From Paenibacillus sp. URB8-2 (GTDB taxonomy: Bacteria; Bacillota; Bacilli; Paenibacillales; Paenibacillaceae), in assembly GCF_013393385.1 (NCBI RefSeq), contig NZ_AP023239.1:1984001-2048000 (forward strand): a DNA stretch of 64,000 nucleotides, written 5' to 3'. The notes under the pieces were generated by a model. The model did not search any database, was not told the origin of the DNA, and saw only the letters and a list, made by a program, of their open reading frames with translations. The translations under genes were made by a program, and so were the position numbers. Below are positions 18,392-26,438 of the stretch, in pieces (position 1 is the first letter of the stretch; every line of letters begins with the position of its first letter).

Positions 18392-20449
18392 GTGGCAATG
18401 GACCGGACTCGTGTCGCCGTGGAAATTTACGGTACTTCCTATAAACTAGTTGGAAGCAGTACTGAATATATGAAACAGATCGCCCATTATGTAGACGAGC
18501 ATATGCGAGCGATTTCCAAATCCCATAGTCGGCTGGATACTCCGCGCATAGCGGTTCTTGCCGCCGTGCACATGGCGGAACAGGCGATACAAGCGCAGGA
18601 TCTCAAGAATGAATTGAATATGCTGACCGGAGAGCGCAGCTTGCTGCGCGCCGAGGTCGCCCGTCTGCTGGAGGCCCAGGGGGAACAGCAGGAGGAGCAG
18701 GAACGGCTTGCCGCCGAGGCCGAGGAGGAGAAGCGTCTGCTGATTGCCGAGGCCGAGGAGGAGAAGAAACGGCTGATTGTCGAGGCCGAGGAGGAACTCA
18801 AGCGGCATCTGGAGGCTGGAGAGCAGGAGCGCAAAACGCATGCTGAGCTTCTGCGGAAGGCGGAGGAGACAGCCGCGGCGGTTCGGCAGGGACTTGAGGA
18901 AGAGCTGAAGCGGCGGGACCTGGAGCAGCAGGAGCAGCGCGAAACGCATCAACGCGAACGGGAAGAGAGCAGTGAGAGCTACCGTCTGGAGCTTGAGCAG
19001 GCCGAGGCGCTGCGCCTGAAGCAAGTGGAAGCGTTGAGCGCCGGGCACCGGGCGGAGCTGGAGGAACTCCGGGCTTCGCATATGTCGGAGCTGACGGAGA
19101 TCAAGGACCGTCTGGAGCGGGAGCTTGCGGAGACGAAGGCTGCGCTCGGCAGGGAGCTTGAGGAAACGAAGAGCGCCATGACCCGCGAACGGGAAGAGGC
19201 TACCTCGGCGCTGGACAAGGAACTGAACCGGGAGCGGGAATCTTTGCAGCGCGAGCTTGCGAAGAACAAGGAGCTTCGGCAGTCCTTGGGCAATCAGGAG
19301 CACCGGCACAAGCAAACCGCGCAGGAGATGGAGAAGCAGATCGGCGAGCTGCGTGGCACAATAAGCCAACTTCAGTCGAAGCTGCGCGCCGAGGAGGCTG
19401 GCCTGAAGGCAGAACGCGAAGCCCGGTCTGCGCTGCAAAATCAGCATAACGAGACTCTTCTGCGCGAGCGGCAGCTTAGTGATGAGCTGCAGGCTGCCAG
19501 CGGCCTCGGAGACTTGCTGCAGCAGGAGCTTGCGGAGCTTCGGCAGGCCTATGAGCTGTCGAAGAGCCAGGCGGAAGAGCTGCGGAAGTCGCTGGGCGAG
19601 ACGTCCGAACGGCTTCGCCGCGCCGAGGAAGAGCTTGCGCGGATAACGGCCGAGCACGACGAATGGAAGGCGACGGCAGGCAAGCGGCAGGAGGAGATTG
19701 GCGAACTGGAGGTCAGCCTGCTTGAGGCCGAGGAGAAGCTCGAAGCCGTGCAGGGAGAGCTTTACAGACTTCGGAGCGAGGCCGAGGGTCTGTCGAAGTC
19801 GCTCGAGCGGGAAGCGGCTCTCCGGCAGGAAGCCGAAAGCGCCCGAGAGACGCTGCGTGTCCGCAGCGCGGAAACGGAGAGCACTCTGGCTGGCCTCCGT
19901 GAGCGCCATGAGGAATTGATTGTGCAGTACGATGAAGTGCTGCAGAACGGAGAACGGCTTCAGGAGCGCTGCCGCCTTCTTGAAGAAGAGGCCGAGGAAG
20001 CATCGCTTCGGCTGGAAGAATTGTCCGAAGCGGGCAGAGAGGCCGCGGCTGCCGCCGAGCTGCAGCGCGAACAGCTAAGTGAATCGCAGAGCTACGGTGA
20101 ATCGTGGAGAGCGAATTACGAAGAGCTGAAGCAGGCGCAGCAGGTGTGGGCCGAGACGGAGTCGAAGCTGCGCGAGGAAATCGATGTCTGGCAGCAGGAG
20201 GCCTTGGAGGGCGAACGGGTGCGCGATTCGCTGAGTCATGAGCGCAGCGACGTACTCCGGAAGCTTGAAGAGATCGGTGAAAATTACGAGCTTGTCCAGG
20301 GACAGCTTCGGCTGCTTCAAGCCGAATTCAACATGCGGCAAAGCGAACTGGACCGCGTTACGCAGGAGCATCAGAAGCTACAGGCGGAATATGCGAAGCT
20401 GCAAATTGAATATAATGAATGGATTCAACTTATCGAACAGGATAGTTAA
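18392..20449 (+). CDS. zapA: ZapA domain fused to a giant coiled coil
   Basis: A 685-residue protein. Residues 1-85 are a standard ZapA (VAVEIYGTSYKLVG, AHYVDEHMRAI, RIAVLAAVHMAEQ), the FtsZ-binding division protein that cross-links Z-ring filaments. Residues about 86-680 are an almost unbroken Glu/Arg/Leu/Gln-rich coiled coil, ending YNEWIQLIEQDS. Usual ZapA proteins are only about 85-110 residues. GTG 18392 is chosen because AAAGGAGGG lies 7 nt upstream. The position after pheT matches B. subtilis zapA, which supports the ZapA call. The role of the extension is unknown; it could span a long distance at the septum. Confidence 0.88.
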   Translation: MAMDRTRVAVEIYGTSYKLVGSSTEYMKQIAHYVDEHMRAISKSHSRLDTPRIAVLAAVHMAEQAIQAQDLKNELNMLTGERSLLRAEVARLLEAQGEQQEEQERLAAEAEEEKRLLIAEAEEEKKRLIVEAEEELKRHLEAGEQERKTHAELLRKAEETAAAVRQGLEEELKRRDLEQQEQRETHQREREESSESYRLELEQAEALRLKQVEALSAGHRAELEELRASHMSELTEIKDRLERELAETKAALGRELEETKSAMTREREEATSALDKELNRERESLQRELAKNKELRQSLGNQEHRHKQTAQEMEKQIGELRGTISQLQSKLRAEEAGLKAEREARSALQNQHNETLLRERQLSDELQAASGLGDLLQQELAELRQAYELSKSQAEELRKSLGETSERLRRAEEELARITAEHDEWKATAGKRQEEIGELEVSLLEAEEKLEAVQGELYRLRSEAEGLSKSLEREAALRQEAESARETLRVRSAETESTLAGLRERHEELIVQYDEVLQNGERLQERCRLLEEEAEEASLRLEELSEAGREAAAAAELQREQLSESQSYGESWRANYEELKQAQQVWAETESKLREEIDVWQQEALEGERVRDSLSHERSDVLRKLEEIGENYELVQGQLRLLQAEFNMRQSELDRVTQEHQKLQAEYAKLQIEYNEWIQLIEQDS
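18713..18811 (+). repeat. Three 33-bp tandem repeats within zapA
   Basis: Copies start at 18713, 18746 and 18779 (exact 33-bp period) and encode AEAEEEKRLLI, AEAEEEKKRLI and VEAEEELKRHL. The 11-residue period is compatible with a hendecad coiled coil and suggests growth of the coiled coil by duplication. Confidence 0.8.
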
Positions 20450-20460
20450 ATAACGGCGTA

Positions 20461-20513
20461 CAAGGAGAAACGCCTGACGGCGTCCATCCAGGTTGCGGGT
20501 ACGTTTCTCGCAG
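20461..20513 (-). repeat. Dispersed hairpin repeat, copy D (reverse orientation)
   Basis: Read on the minus strand it begins CTGCGAGAAACGTAC and ends GACGCCGTCAGGCGTTTCTC then CTTG, closely matching copy A. Outer stem GAGAAACG/CGTTTCTC is perfect. Lies directly after zapA. Confidence 0.7.
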
Positions 20514-20535
20514 AATAAATTGCAACAATTAGACA

Positions 20536-20575
20536 AAGGGCAGCCCCCGGAGATTTCAGCGGGGGCTGCCTTTTT
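20536..20575 (+). terminator. Bidirectional terminator between zapA and the Cu-A lipoprotein gene
   Basis: Stem GGCAGCCCCCG (20539-20549) with CGGGGGCTGCC (20560-20570), followed by TTTTT; the left flank AAA gives a weaker tail for the opposite strand. Genes converge here. Confidence 0.85.
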
Positions 20576-20595
20576 AAACGGTTGATTATGCGAAA

Positions 20596-20991
20596 TTACT
20601 CCACGATGATATCGGCGCTCATTTGGCTGTGGCCGGAGCCGCAAAATACCGAGCAGGTCATCTTGAACGTGCCCGCTTGTTCGGGAACGATCACCTGTGA
20701 GTTTTGTTTGCCGTCTAATTGAAGATTGAGCTCGGGAACAAGAATGCCGTGGTTGCCACTCTCGTTCTCAAATGTAATTTTGACGGGAACCCCCTTTTTC
20801 AGATGGTACTCCTTTTGGTCAAAGCTGTAGTTGGTTGCCTTGATGACGATTTCCTCCTGCGCCGCCGCCGGACTGACTGTACTGCCGGTCCCGCTGTCCG
20901 CAGTGTTCCCGCCGCCGTCCGATTTCCCGCCGCAGGCGGAAAGAATGAGCACAAGGGCGATGGATAACAGAAACAAAGCTGTTTTTTTCAT
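20596..20991 (-). CDS. Cu-A-type cupredoxin lipoprotein
   Basis: A 131-residue secreted lipoprotein: lipobox LSAC with Cys20, a Gly/Ser linker, and a cupredoxin fold (about 46-131). The C-terminal motif CSVFCGSGHSQM places Cys113, Cys117, His121 and Met124 with the spacing of the Cu-A site of cytochrome c oxidase subunit II, and His81 (NHGI) supplies the upstream ligand. It lacks the two subunit II transmembrane helices and no other oxidase gene is nearby. It may carry electrons or hand over copper outside the membrane. GGAGGT precedes the ATG. A Fur-like box lies upstream. Confidence 0.85.
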   Translation of the reverse strand: MKKTALFLLSIALVLILSACGGKSDGGGNTADSGTGSTVSPAAAQEEIVIKATNYSFDQKEYHLKKGVPVKITFENESGNHGILVPELNLQLDGKQNSQVIVPEQAGTFKMTCSVFCGSGHSQMSADIIVE

Positions 20992-21106
20992 GTTGACCTC
21001 CTAAAAGTTTTGCGATGATCAACTTCCGGGCAAGGCTACAGCAAAACTGGCATCGGAAGCTCAACCCGGAATTGTAAAAACGGATGCAAAAGCGATTCAA
21101 ATTTAT

Positions 21107-21125
21107 TATAATGAAAATCATTGTA
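21107..21125. promoter_or_regulatory. Fur-family box between divergent genes
   Basis: TATAATGAAAATCATTGTA matches 15 of 19 positions of the classic Fur box GATAATGATAATCATTATC. It lies between the Cu-A lipoprotein gene and the GGDEF gene; PerR or Zur binding cannot be excluded because their boxes are similar. Confidence 0.5.
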
Positions 21126-21169
21126 CTGCGTATATATTATAATACAAAGGTTAAAAGTAGGGGATTCTC

Positions 21170-22291
21170 ATTAGTGGAGCTGCTGTTTTACTGAATACGG
21201 AAGTCTGGCACCGAAGAATATTGAATTTATACTGGACGCTGATAGCGATTACTTTAATAGGGCAGGTTATCTATGTGCTCGTCGGCTTGAAACCAGCACC
21301 CGCTTTCACCGTTCCGGAGCAGATGGGTTATCTTATATTCCCTTGCAGTTTGTTTTTGCTGCTGATTATGATCGTGGCGGAAGTGTGGCTCCGCGCAGAT
21401 TTCAGATTTCAGAAGCAAGTTGTGATCGGCTGCGGATTTTTGGTGTCTTATCTGCTGTACTTTATAGCCGAACCGTATGTCGATGGCGCCCAGATGGCGC
21501 TGATGATACCGGTAATGGCTTCGCTTGTTTATTTTGACCTCAGGATGCTGTACGGGCTTGGGGTGCTCAACCTCTTTCTGTATGCAGGCATTTATTTCGG
21601 TTTGGAGCGAAGACTGCTGGAGAAACCGCTGCCTGAATTTTTAATGGTGGAATGCATTTTTATTGTGTTTGTGGTGATGGCGCGGGGAGTTATCGGTCGG
21701 GCGTACGAAACGAACGAATATTTGGAACAGCTGACCCAATCGGAGCAGGGACTTTTGGTCGAACGGGCCGTTTCCGACAAGCTGCTGAAGATCGATGCGC
21801 TTACCGGGCTTTACAATCACAAGACCTTCCACGAATACCTGGATTCGCTGCTGGAGCAATGCGAGAAGAACGGGCTGCAACTGCAGCTTGCACTGTTCGA
21901 TATAGACAATTTCAAGCGGGTAAACGATACCTATGGACATTGGATCGGAGACATTGTGTTGAAGGAAGTCGCGGCGAAGATTGGCGGCACGATCAGCCTC
22001 AACGATTTTGCCGCCAGGTACGGGGGCGAGGAGTTCGCAATCATATTTACGGATAAAAGCCTGGAGGACGCTTATGCGCTAGCGGAAGTGCTCCGGTCCG
22101 GCATAGCTGGAATGGTGCATCCTTACGCGGGAGGCAAGCCGATTACCGTCAGCATCGGCCTGTGCCCTTACCGTGCAGGGGACGGCAAGGAACTGCTGTT
22201 CCGCCGAACGGACGAAGCTCTCTACCAGGCCAAACGCAGCGGCAAAAACCGGGTCACCACTGCCGGTGAAAATCAGCTTGTGCTCGTCTGA
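21170..22291 (+). CDS. Membrane GGDEF protein (diguanylate cyclase)
   Basis: A membrane protein with an N-terminal sensor region of about five or six transmembrane helices (within residues 20-190), a short linker helix and a GGDEF domain (about 205-370) with active-site ARYGGEEFAIIF. The I-site position reads SLND, so RxxD is missing. The start is uncertain: the first usual codon, TTG 21221, lacks a ribosome site, whereas ATT at 21170 lies 5 nt after AGGGGA (21159-21164) with an open frame between, adding ISGAAVLLNTEVWHRRI. I give the ATT start as the better supported reading. Confidence 0.8.
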   Translation: MSGAAVLLNTEVWHRRILNLYWTLIAITLIGQVIYVLVGLKPAPAFTVPEQMGYLIFPCSLFLLLIMIVAEVWLRADFRFQKQVVIGCGFLVSYLLYFIAEPYVDGAQMALMIPVMASLVYFDLRMLYGLGVLNLFLYAGIYFGLERRLLEKPLPEFLMVECIFIVFVVMARGVIGRAYETNEYLEQLTQSEQGLLVERAVSDKLLKIDALTGLYNHKTFHEYLDSLLEQCEKNGLQLQLALFDIDNFKRVNDTYGHWIGDIVLKEVAAKIGGTISLNDFAARYGGEEFAIIFTDKSLEDAYALAEVLRSGIAGMVHPYAGGKPITVSIGLCPYRAGDGKELLFRRTDEALYQAKRSGKNRVTTAGENQLVLV

Positions 22292-22296
22292 TCCAT

Positions 22297-22345
22297 AAAA
22301 AGAAAGCCGTCCCTTCACTTATTGTGTAGGGGACGGCTTCTTTTT
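22297..22345. terminator. Bidirectional terminator
   Basis: AAAAAGAAAGCCGTCCC (22297-22313) with GGGGACGGCTTCTTTTT (22329-22345); T-runs on both strands serve the convergent GGDEF and YvlD-like genes. Confidence 0.88.
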
Positions 22346-22363
22346 GAGCTGCGCGGGCCTTTG

Positions 22364-22711
22364 TTATTTGCCAGCTTCGAACGGCGTCGAGACAGGCAGG
22401 AACAGGTCTATAATCCCGATGACCAGAGCCGCGAGGATCGCGCCGATTATGGACACGCTAACTCCCGCGACAATGAACTGCGCGAGCCAGATAACCAGTG
22501 CGCTCACCAGAAATCCTACGATACCGCGCCCGAATGGCGTTGTTTTACGGCCGAAAATGCCTTCGGCGATCCATCCGAGCAAAGCGATCACCAAAGCAAG
22601 CATAAGGGCGCTCCAGAATCCGCCCACGCTGAAATTCGGTACAATCCAGCCAACGACGAGAAGAACCAGCGCGGACACGATGAAGCGGACAACATGACCT
22701 AAAAATCTCAC
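22364..22711 (-). CDS. Phage holin family IV-like membrane protein (YvlD-like)
   Basis: A 115-residue, four-helix membrane protein starting MRFLGHVVRFIVSALVLLVVG, of the YvlD / superfamily IV holin-like group. It contains GWIVPNFSVGGFWSALMLAL and the second helical pair around VIWLAQFIVAGVSV. GTG at 22709-22711 follows AAAGGAGG (22721-22728), which decides against the longer frame starting at 22774. Despite the family name, YvlD-type proteins are chromosomal; in B. subtilis the yvlABCD operon belongs to the sigma-W envelope stress response. Confidence 0.88.
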   Translation of the reverse strand: MRFLGHVVRFIVSALVLLVVGWIVPNFSVGGFWSALMLALVIALLGWIAEGIFGRKTTPFGRGIVGFLVSALVIWLAQFIVAGVSVSIIGAILAALVIGIIDLFLPVSTPFEAGK

Positions 22712-22864
22712 TGTACAAGCCTCCTTTGCTTCAAGCTTAAGGATACGTGCAATGATTATTGTACACAGAATCATTCTCCGTTATGTTGGAGACAGGCACC
22801 CAAATAGCGGAAATGCTCCATATTCGGTATAATGATTTCTATATGAAGGGAGCTGTGACCGTAA

Positions 22865-25234
22865 TTGGACGACAAGATTTTGCATACGCTTGAATATCGA
22901 AAGATTTTAAATAAATTGGTGCAATATACGCAGACCCCGATGGGAGAAGCGATGGCAGAAGCCCTCAAGCCGTCCGGCGATTTTGAAGCCGTTAAGCTGC
23001 TGCTGCAGGCGACGGACGAAGGAGCGACGGTCGACCGCTTGAAGGGAATACCTTCCTTCGGCGGTATAGCCGATATTAAACCGGCGCTGAAGCGGGCCGC
23101 CATCGGCGGAGCGCTGGGCACGCACGAGCTTCTGGCCGTCGGAAACACTATCGGCGGCGGACGCAGGGTCAAGCGCTTTCTGGCCGCCATGCACGAAGAA
23201 GAGAAGATCCAGATGCTCTTTGATCTAAGCGATCTGATTTCGGAGCAGAAGCCTGTGGAGGATGCTATTCGCTCCGCCATCGACGAGAATGCGGAGGTGC
23301 TTGATTCCGCCAGCGCCGAGCTGTCCACCATCCGCAGGGAACTGAGAAACGGTGAAACGAGAATCCGCGAGAAGCTGGATTCGATGATTCGTTCTTCCTC
23401 TGTGGCGAAGATGCTGCAGGATCAGCTGGTTACCATACGCGGCGACCGGTTCGTTATTCCGGTAAAAGCGGAATACCGGTCCCACTTTGGCGGCATTGTT
23501 CACGATCAGTCGGGCTCGGGAGCGACGCTGTTCATCGAGCCCGAATCGATTGTCGCGATGAACAACAAGCTCCGGGAGACGAGACTGCGCGAAGAACGGG
23601 AAATCGAAATCATCCTGCGGAAGCTGACCGCGCTTGTCGGTGATATTGCCGAGGAGACAGCGTGTGACGTCGATATTCTCGGCCAGCTTGATTTTATATT
23701 CTCCAAAGCCCGTCTGGCGAGGGAGATGAAAGCCGCGCGTCCGCGAATGAACGACCGGGGCTATTTGAAGCTGCGCAAGGGCAGACATCCGCTCATTTCG
23801 GCGGAGTCCGTAGTTCCGCTAGATGCGGAGCTTGGCAACCAGTACAGCTCCATTATCGTGACCGGCCCGAATACGGGCGGCAAGACCGTTACGCTGAAGA
23901 CCATCGGGCTGCTCAGCCTGATGTCGATGTCCGGCCTCTTTATTCCGGCTGAAGAGGGAAGCCAAATGTGCGTGTTCGACGCTTTATACGCCGACATCGG
24001 AGACGAACAGAGCATCGAACAGAGCCTGAGTACGTTCTCCAGCCATATGACCAATATTATAGCCATCCTGAAGCGGATGACTCCCAAAAGCCTGGTTCTG
24101 CTCGACGAAGTCGGCGCGGGGACGGACCCGGCGGAAGGCTCGGCGCTGGCTATCGCCATTTTGGAGCATATTCACCGGACGGACTGCCGGATGGTGGCGA
24201 CGACGCATTACAGCGAGCTTAAAGCTTACGCCTACGAACGCAAAGGCGTCATCAATGCCAGCATGGAATTTGATGTGCAGAGCCTCCGGCCGACGTATCG
24301 TCTGCTGATCGGCGTTCCCGGTCGAAGCAACGCCTTCGCGATTGCCGAGCGTCTGGGACTTCCGGTGGCCATTCTGGAGCATGCGCGGGGCGAAGTCAAG
24401 GAAGAGGACCTGCGCGTCGAGCATATGATCGCTTCGCTGGAAGAGAACCGGCTCGGCGCGGAGAACGAACGTGAGCGAGCGGAGAATCTGCGGCGCGAAG
24501 CAGAAGAACTGCGCGGCAAGCAGCGCCAGGAACTGGAGAAACTGGAGAACCAGCGGGACAAGTGGCTGGACAAGGCGGAGAAGGAAGCTGCAGCGATTGT
24601 CGACAAGGCCCGCAAGGAAGCCGAACAGATTATCGGCGATTTGCGGCGCCTGGCTCTGGAAGAAGGAGCGTCGGTCAAGGAGCATAAGCTGATCGAAGCC
24701 CGGCGGCGGCTCGATGAAGCGCAGCCTTCGCCCCGCAAGAAGGAGCCCGCGCGCGGCGGGAAGAACAAGCAGGCGCGCCAAATCAGCCCCGGAGATGAAG
24801 TCGCTGTGCACAGCCTGAATCAGAAAGGCCATGTAGTCGAGCTGAGCGGAAGCAAAGAAGCCGTCGTACAGCTAGGCATCATGAAAATGAAGGTGCGGCT
24901 GGACGATCTGGAGCTGCTGTCGCCCGCGAAGCCGGCAGCGCCTAAGCCGATTCGCCAGGCGACAACCGTGAAGCGGACCCGTGACGAGAATACCCGCAGC
25001 GAGCTGGATTTGCGGGGAGCGAATCTGGAAGAGGCGCTGATGGAGACGGACCGTTTTATCGATGAAGCATTTCTAGGCAATCTCGGTCAGATTTATATCA
25101 TCCACGGCAAAGGTACGGGTGTCCTGCGCTCGGGAATCCAGGACTACTTGCGCAAACACAAGCATGTCAAGAGCTACCGTCTCGGTAACTACAACGAAGG
25201 CGGCGCAGGCGTAACGGTGGCGGAGCTGGAATAA
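22865..25234 (+). CDS. mutS2: Endonuclease MutS2
   Basis: A 789-residue MutS2: N-terminal core and clamp (1-300), ABC ATPase domain with Walker A TGPNTGGKTVTLKT (about 332), STFSSHM signature and Walker B LVLLDEVGAGTDP, a coiled coil with KOW-like segment (520-700) and a C-terminal Smr nuclease domain (about 712-789) with ELDLRGANLEEAL and IIHGKGTGVL. MutS2 acts in recombination suppression and in rescue of collided ribosomes. The TTG start follows AAGGGAG. In B. subtilis the same neighbourhood holds zapA and yshE, matched here, but cvpA and polX are missing. Confidence 0.96.
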   Translation: MDDKILHTLEYRKILNKLVQYTQTPMGEAMAEALKPSGDFEAVKLLLQATDEGATVDRLKGIPSFGGIADIKPALKRAAIGGALGTHELLAVGNTIGGGRRVKRFLAAMHEEEKIQMLFDLSDLISEQKPVEDAIRSAIDENAEVLDSASAELSTIRRELRNGETRIREKLDSMIRSSSVAKMLQDQLVTIRGDRFVIPVKAEYRSHFGGIVHDQSGSGATLFIEPESIVAMNNKLRETRLREEREIEIILRKLTALVGDIAEETACDVDILGQLDFIFSKARLAREMKAARPRMNDRGYLKLRKGRHPLISAESVVPLDAELGNQYSSIIVTGPNTGGKTVTLKTIGLLSLMSMSGLFIPAEEGSQMCVFDALYADIGDEQSIEQSLSTFSSHMTNIIAILKRMTPKSLVLLDEVGAGTDPAEGSALAIAILEHIHRTDCRMVATTHYSELKAYAYERKGVINASMEFDVQSLRPTYRLLIGVPGRSNAFAIAERLGLPVAILEHARGEVKEEDLRVEHMIASLEENRLGAENERERAENLRREAEELRGKQRQELEKLENQRDKWLDKAEKEAAAIVDKARKEAEQIIGDLRRLALEEGASVKEHKLIEARRRLDEAQPSPRKKEPARGGKNKQARQISPGDEVAVHSLNQKGHVVELSGSKEAVVQLGIMKMKVRLDDLELLSPAKPAAPKPIRQATTVKRTRDENTRSELDLRGANLEEALMETDRFIDEAFLGNLGQIYIIHGKGTGVLRSGIQDYLRKHKHVKSYRLGNYNEGGAGVTVAELE

Positions 25235-25266
25235 CGGGTGTTTCCGGCGGAAAGAGGGAGGAACCC

Positions 25267-25686
25267 ATGGAACACACAATCGATGCTTTGCTGAGTCATC
25301 CGCTGGGAAGCTTGCTCGGCTACTTCGCGGTTGCGATTCTTGAGCTGGTTGTCTTTTTGTCCATATTCGAAATGGTGACCAAATACAACTGCTGGGAAGA
25401 AATCCGAAAGGGCAACGTGGCGGCTTCGATGGCGACGGGCGGCAAAATATTCGGCATCTGCAACGTGCTTCGCTTCAGCATCCAGGCGGAGGCCTCGATT
25501 TACGAAACGATGAAATGGTCGGCTATCGGTTTCATTCTGCTGCTGATCGCCTACTTCATGTTTGAATTTCTGACGCCCGTCTTTTCAATCGACAAGGAGA
25601 TTGCGGCGGATAACCGGGCGGTCGGTTTGACGGCGATGTTGATTTCCGTGTCGTTGTCTTATGTAATCGGAGCATCGATACTGTAA
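25267..25686 (+). CDS. yshE: DUF350 membrane protein (YshE-like)
   Basis: A 139-residue protein with four predicted transmembrane helices (about 15-37, 52-72, 80-100, 115-137) of the UPF0719/DUF350 family. It lies 32 bp after mutS2 behind GAGGGAGG, in the same order as mutS2-yshE in B. subtilis, which is the main support for the name. Function is unknown. Confidence 0.85.
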   Translation: MEHTIDALLSHPLGSLLGYFAVAILELVVFLSIFEMVTKYNCWEEIRKGNVAASMATGGKIFGICNVLRFSIQAEASIYETMKWSAIGFILLLIAYFMFEFLTPVFSIDKEIAADNRAVGLTAMLISVSLSYVIGASIL

Positions 25687-25721
25687 GGAACGATCGGCGC
25701 AAAAGGAGATTTGAGAGCGGT

Positions 25722-25802
25722 ATGAAAATTCTGGTGCGCGTGCTGTTTGTTTCGGCGGTCTTATTTTTGGCGGCCGGAATTATTTATTTAATGCTGAACT
25801 GA
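25722..25802 (+). CDS. 26-residue single-pass membrane peptide
   Basis: ATG 25722 gives MKILVRVLFVSAVLFLAAGI followed by IYLMLN: one hydrophobic helix with a basic N-terminus. AAAGGAG (25703-25709) precedes it, and it is tightly placed between yshE and the zinc-ribbon gene (35-bp and 17-bp gaps), with the next gene's ribosome site directly behind its stop. Too short for usual gene finders. No family recognised. Confidence 0.6.
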   Translation: MKILVRVLFVSAVLFLAAGIIYLMLN

Positions 25803-25819
25803 CAAAGGAGACTAGAGAG

Positions 25820-26365
25820 ATGGATACAACCGTTTGCCCTTGGTGCCATACGGAAATCGTGTGGGATGAAGAACTCGGACCGGAGGAAGCCTGCCCGCAT
25901 TGCGGCAACGAACTGAGCGCTTACCGTACGGTAAACATCGGCAGGGAAGATCTGGATGAAGATCTGGAAGACGAGGAAGACGACGACGAGCATGAGCATG
26001 AACATGGCGAAGAGGATTTATGGGGGGAAGACGCACAGGAAGGCATCGTTCCCGTCTTCAACGTGCTTGACAGCTATCGTGACACTTACGATCTCGAACG
26101 CTATGACAGCGCCGTGGCGGCCGTTCTGGATGAACAGTCCGAAGTACCGGAATGTCCGCAGTGTCATGAATATATGCTGCTGACCGGTACAGTTCAGGCG
26201 CAGGATTTCAAATCTGCCGTGCCCGCCGCAGTCGGCGCGCCGCTGCTTAAAGCGCCGTTTTCACTGAATATGTATGTGTGTCCGTCATGCTTCCAGGTTC
26301 AGCACAGCCTGGCCGAAGAAGACCGTGAGCAGTGGGTGCGAAATATCGGCGGCCTCCGGAAATAA
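25820..26365 (+). CDS. Zinc-ribbon protein with acidic His-rich linker
   Basis: A 181-residue soluble protein. Cysteine pairs Cys6/Cys9 (CPWC), Cys25/Cys28 (CPHC), Cys112/Cys115 (CPQC) and Cys154/Cys157 (CPSC) suggest two zinc ribbons, the second split by a 38-residue insertion. Between them is a very acidic stretch with EHEHEHGEED (about 56-65). It starts 17 bp after the small membrane peptide, behind AAAGGAG. I do not recognise a characterised family; the ribbons suggest a nucleic acid or protein interaction role. The acidic His stretch might bind metal. Confidence 0.75.
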   Translation: MDTTVCPWCHTEIVWDEELGPEEACPHCGNELSAYRTVNIGREDLDEDLEDEEDDDEHEHEHGEEDLWGEDAQEGIVPVFNVLDSYRDTYDLERYDSAVAAVLDEQSEVPECPQCHEYMLLTGTVQAQDFKSAVPAAVGAPLLKAPFSLNMYVCPSCFQVQHSLAEEDREQWVRNIGGLRK

Positions 26366-26438
26366 AATCTCGCCGCTAAGATCCCTTCTTTTGGGGCATG
26401 CTATCAAAGGCATGTCTCAAAGGCTAAGGGGGAGCACC

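Noticed and set aside
18446..19909. 487-codon minus-strand ORF antisense to zapA
   Set aside because: Leu/Arg-rich shadow of the coiled-coil codons (GAG/CTG bias); no start signal.
22364..22711. Prophage holin as sign of a prophage
   Set aside because: The YvlD-type family is chromosomal and no other phage gene is nearby.
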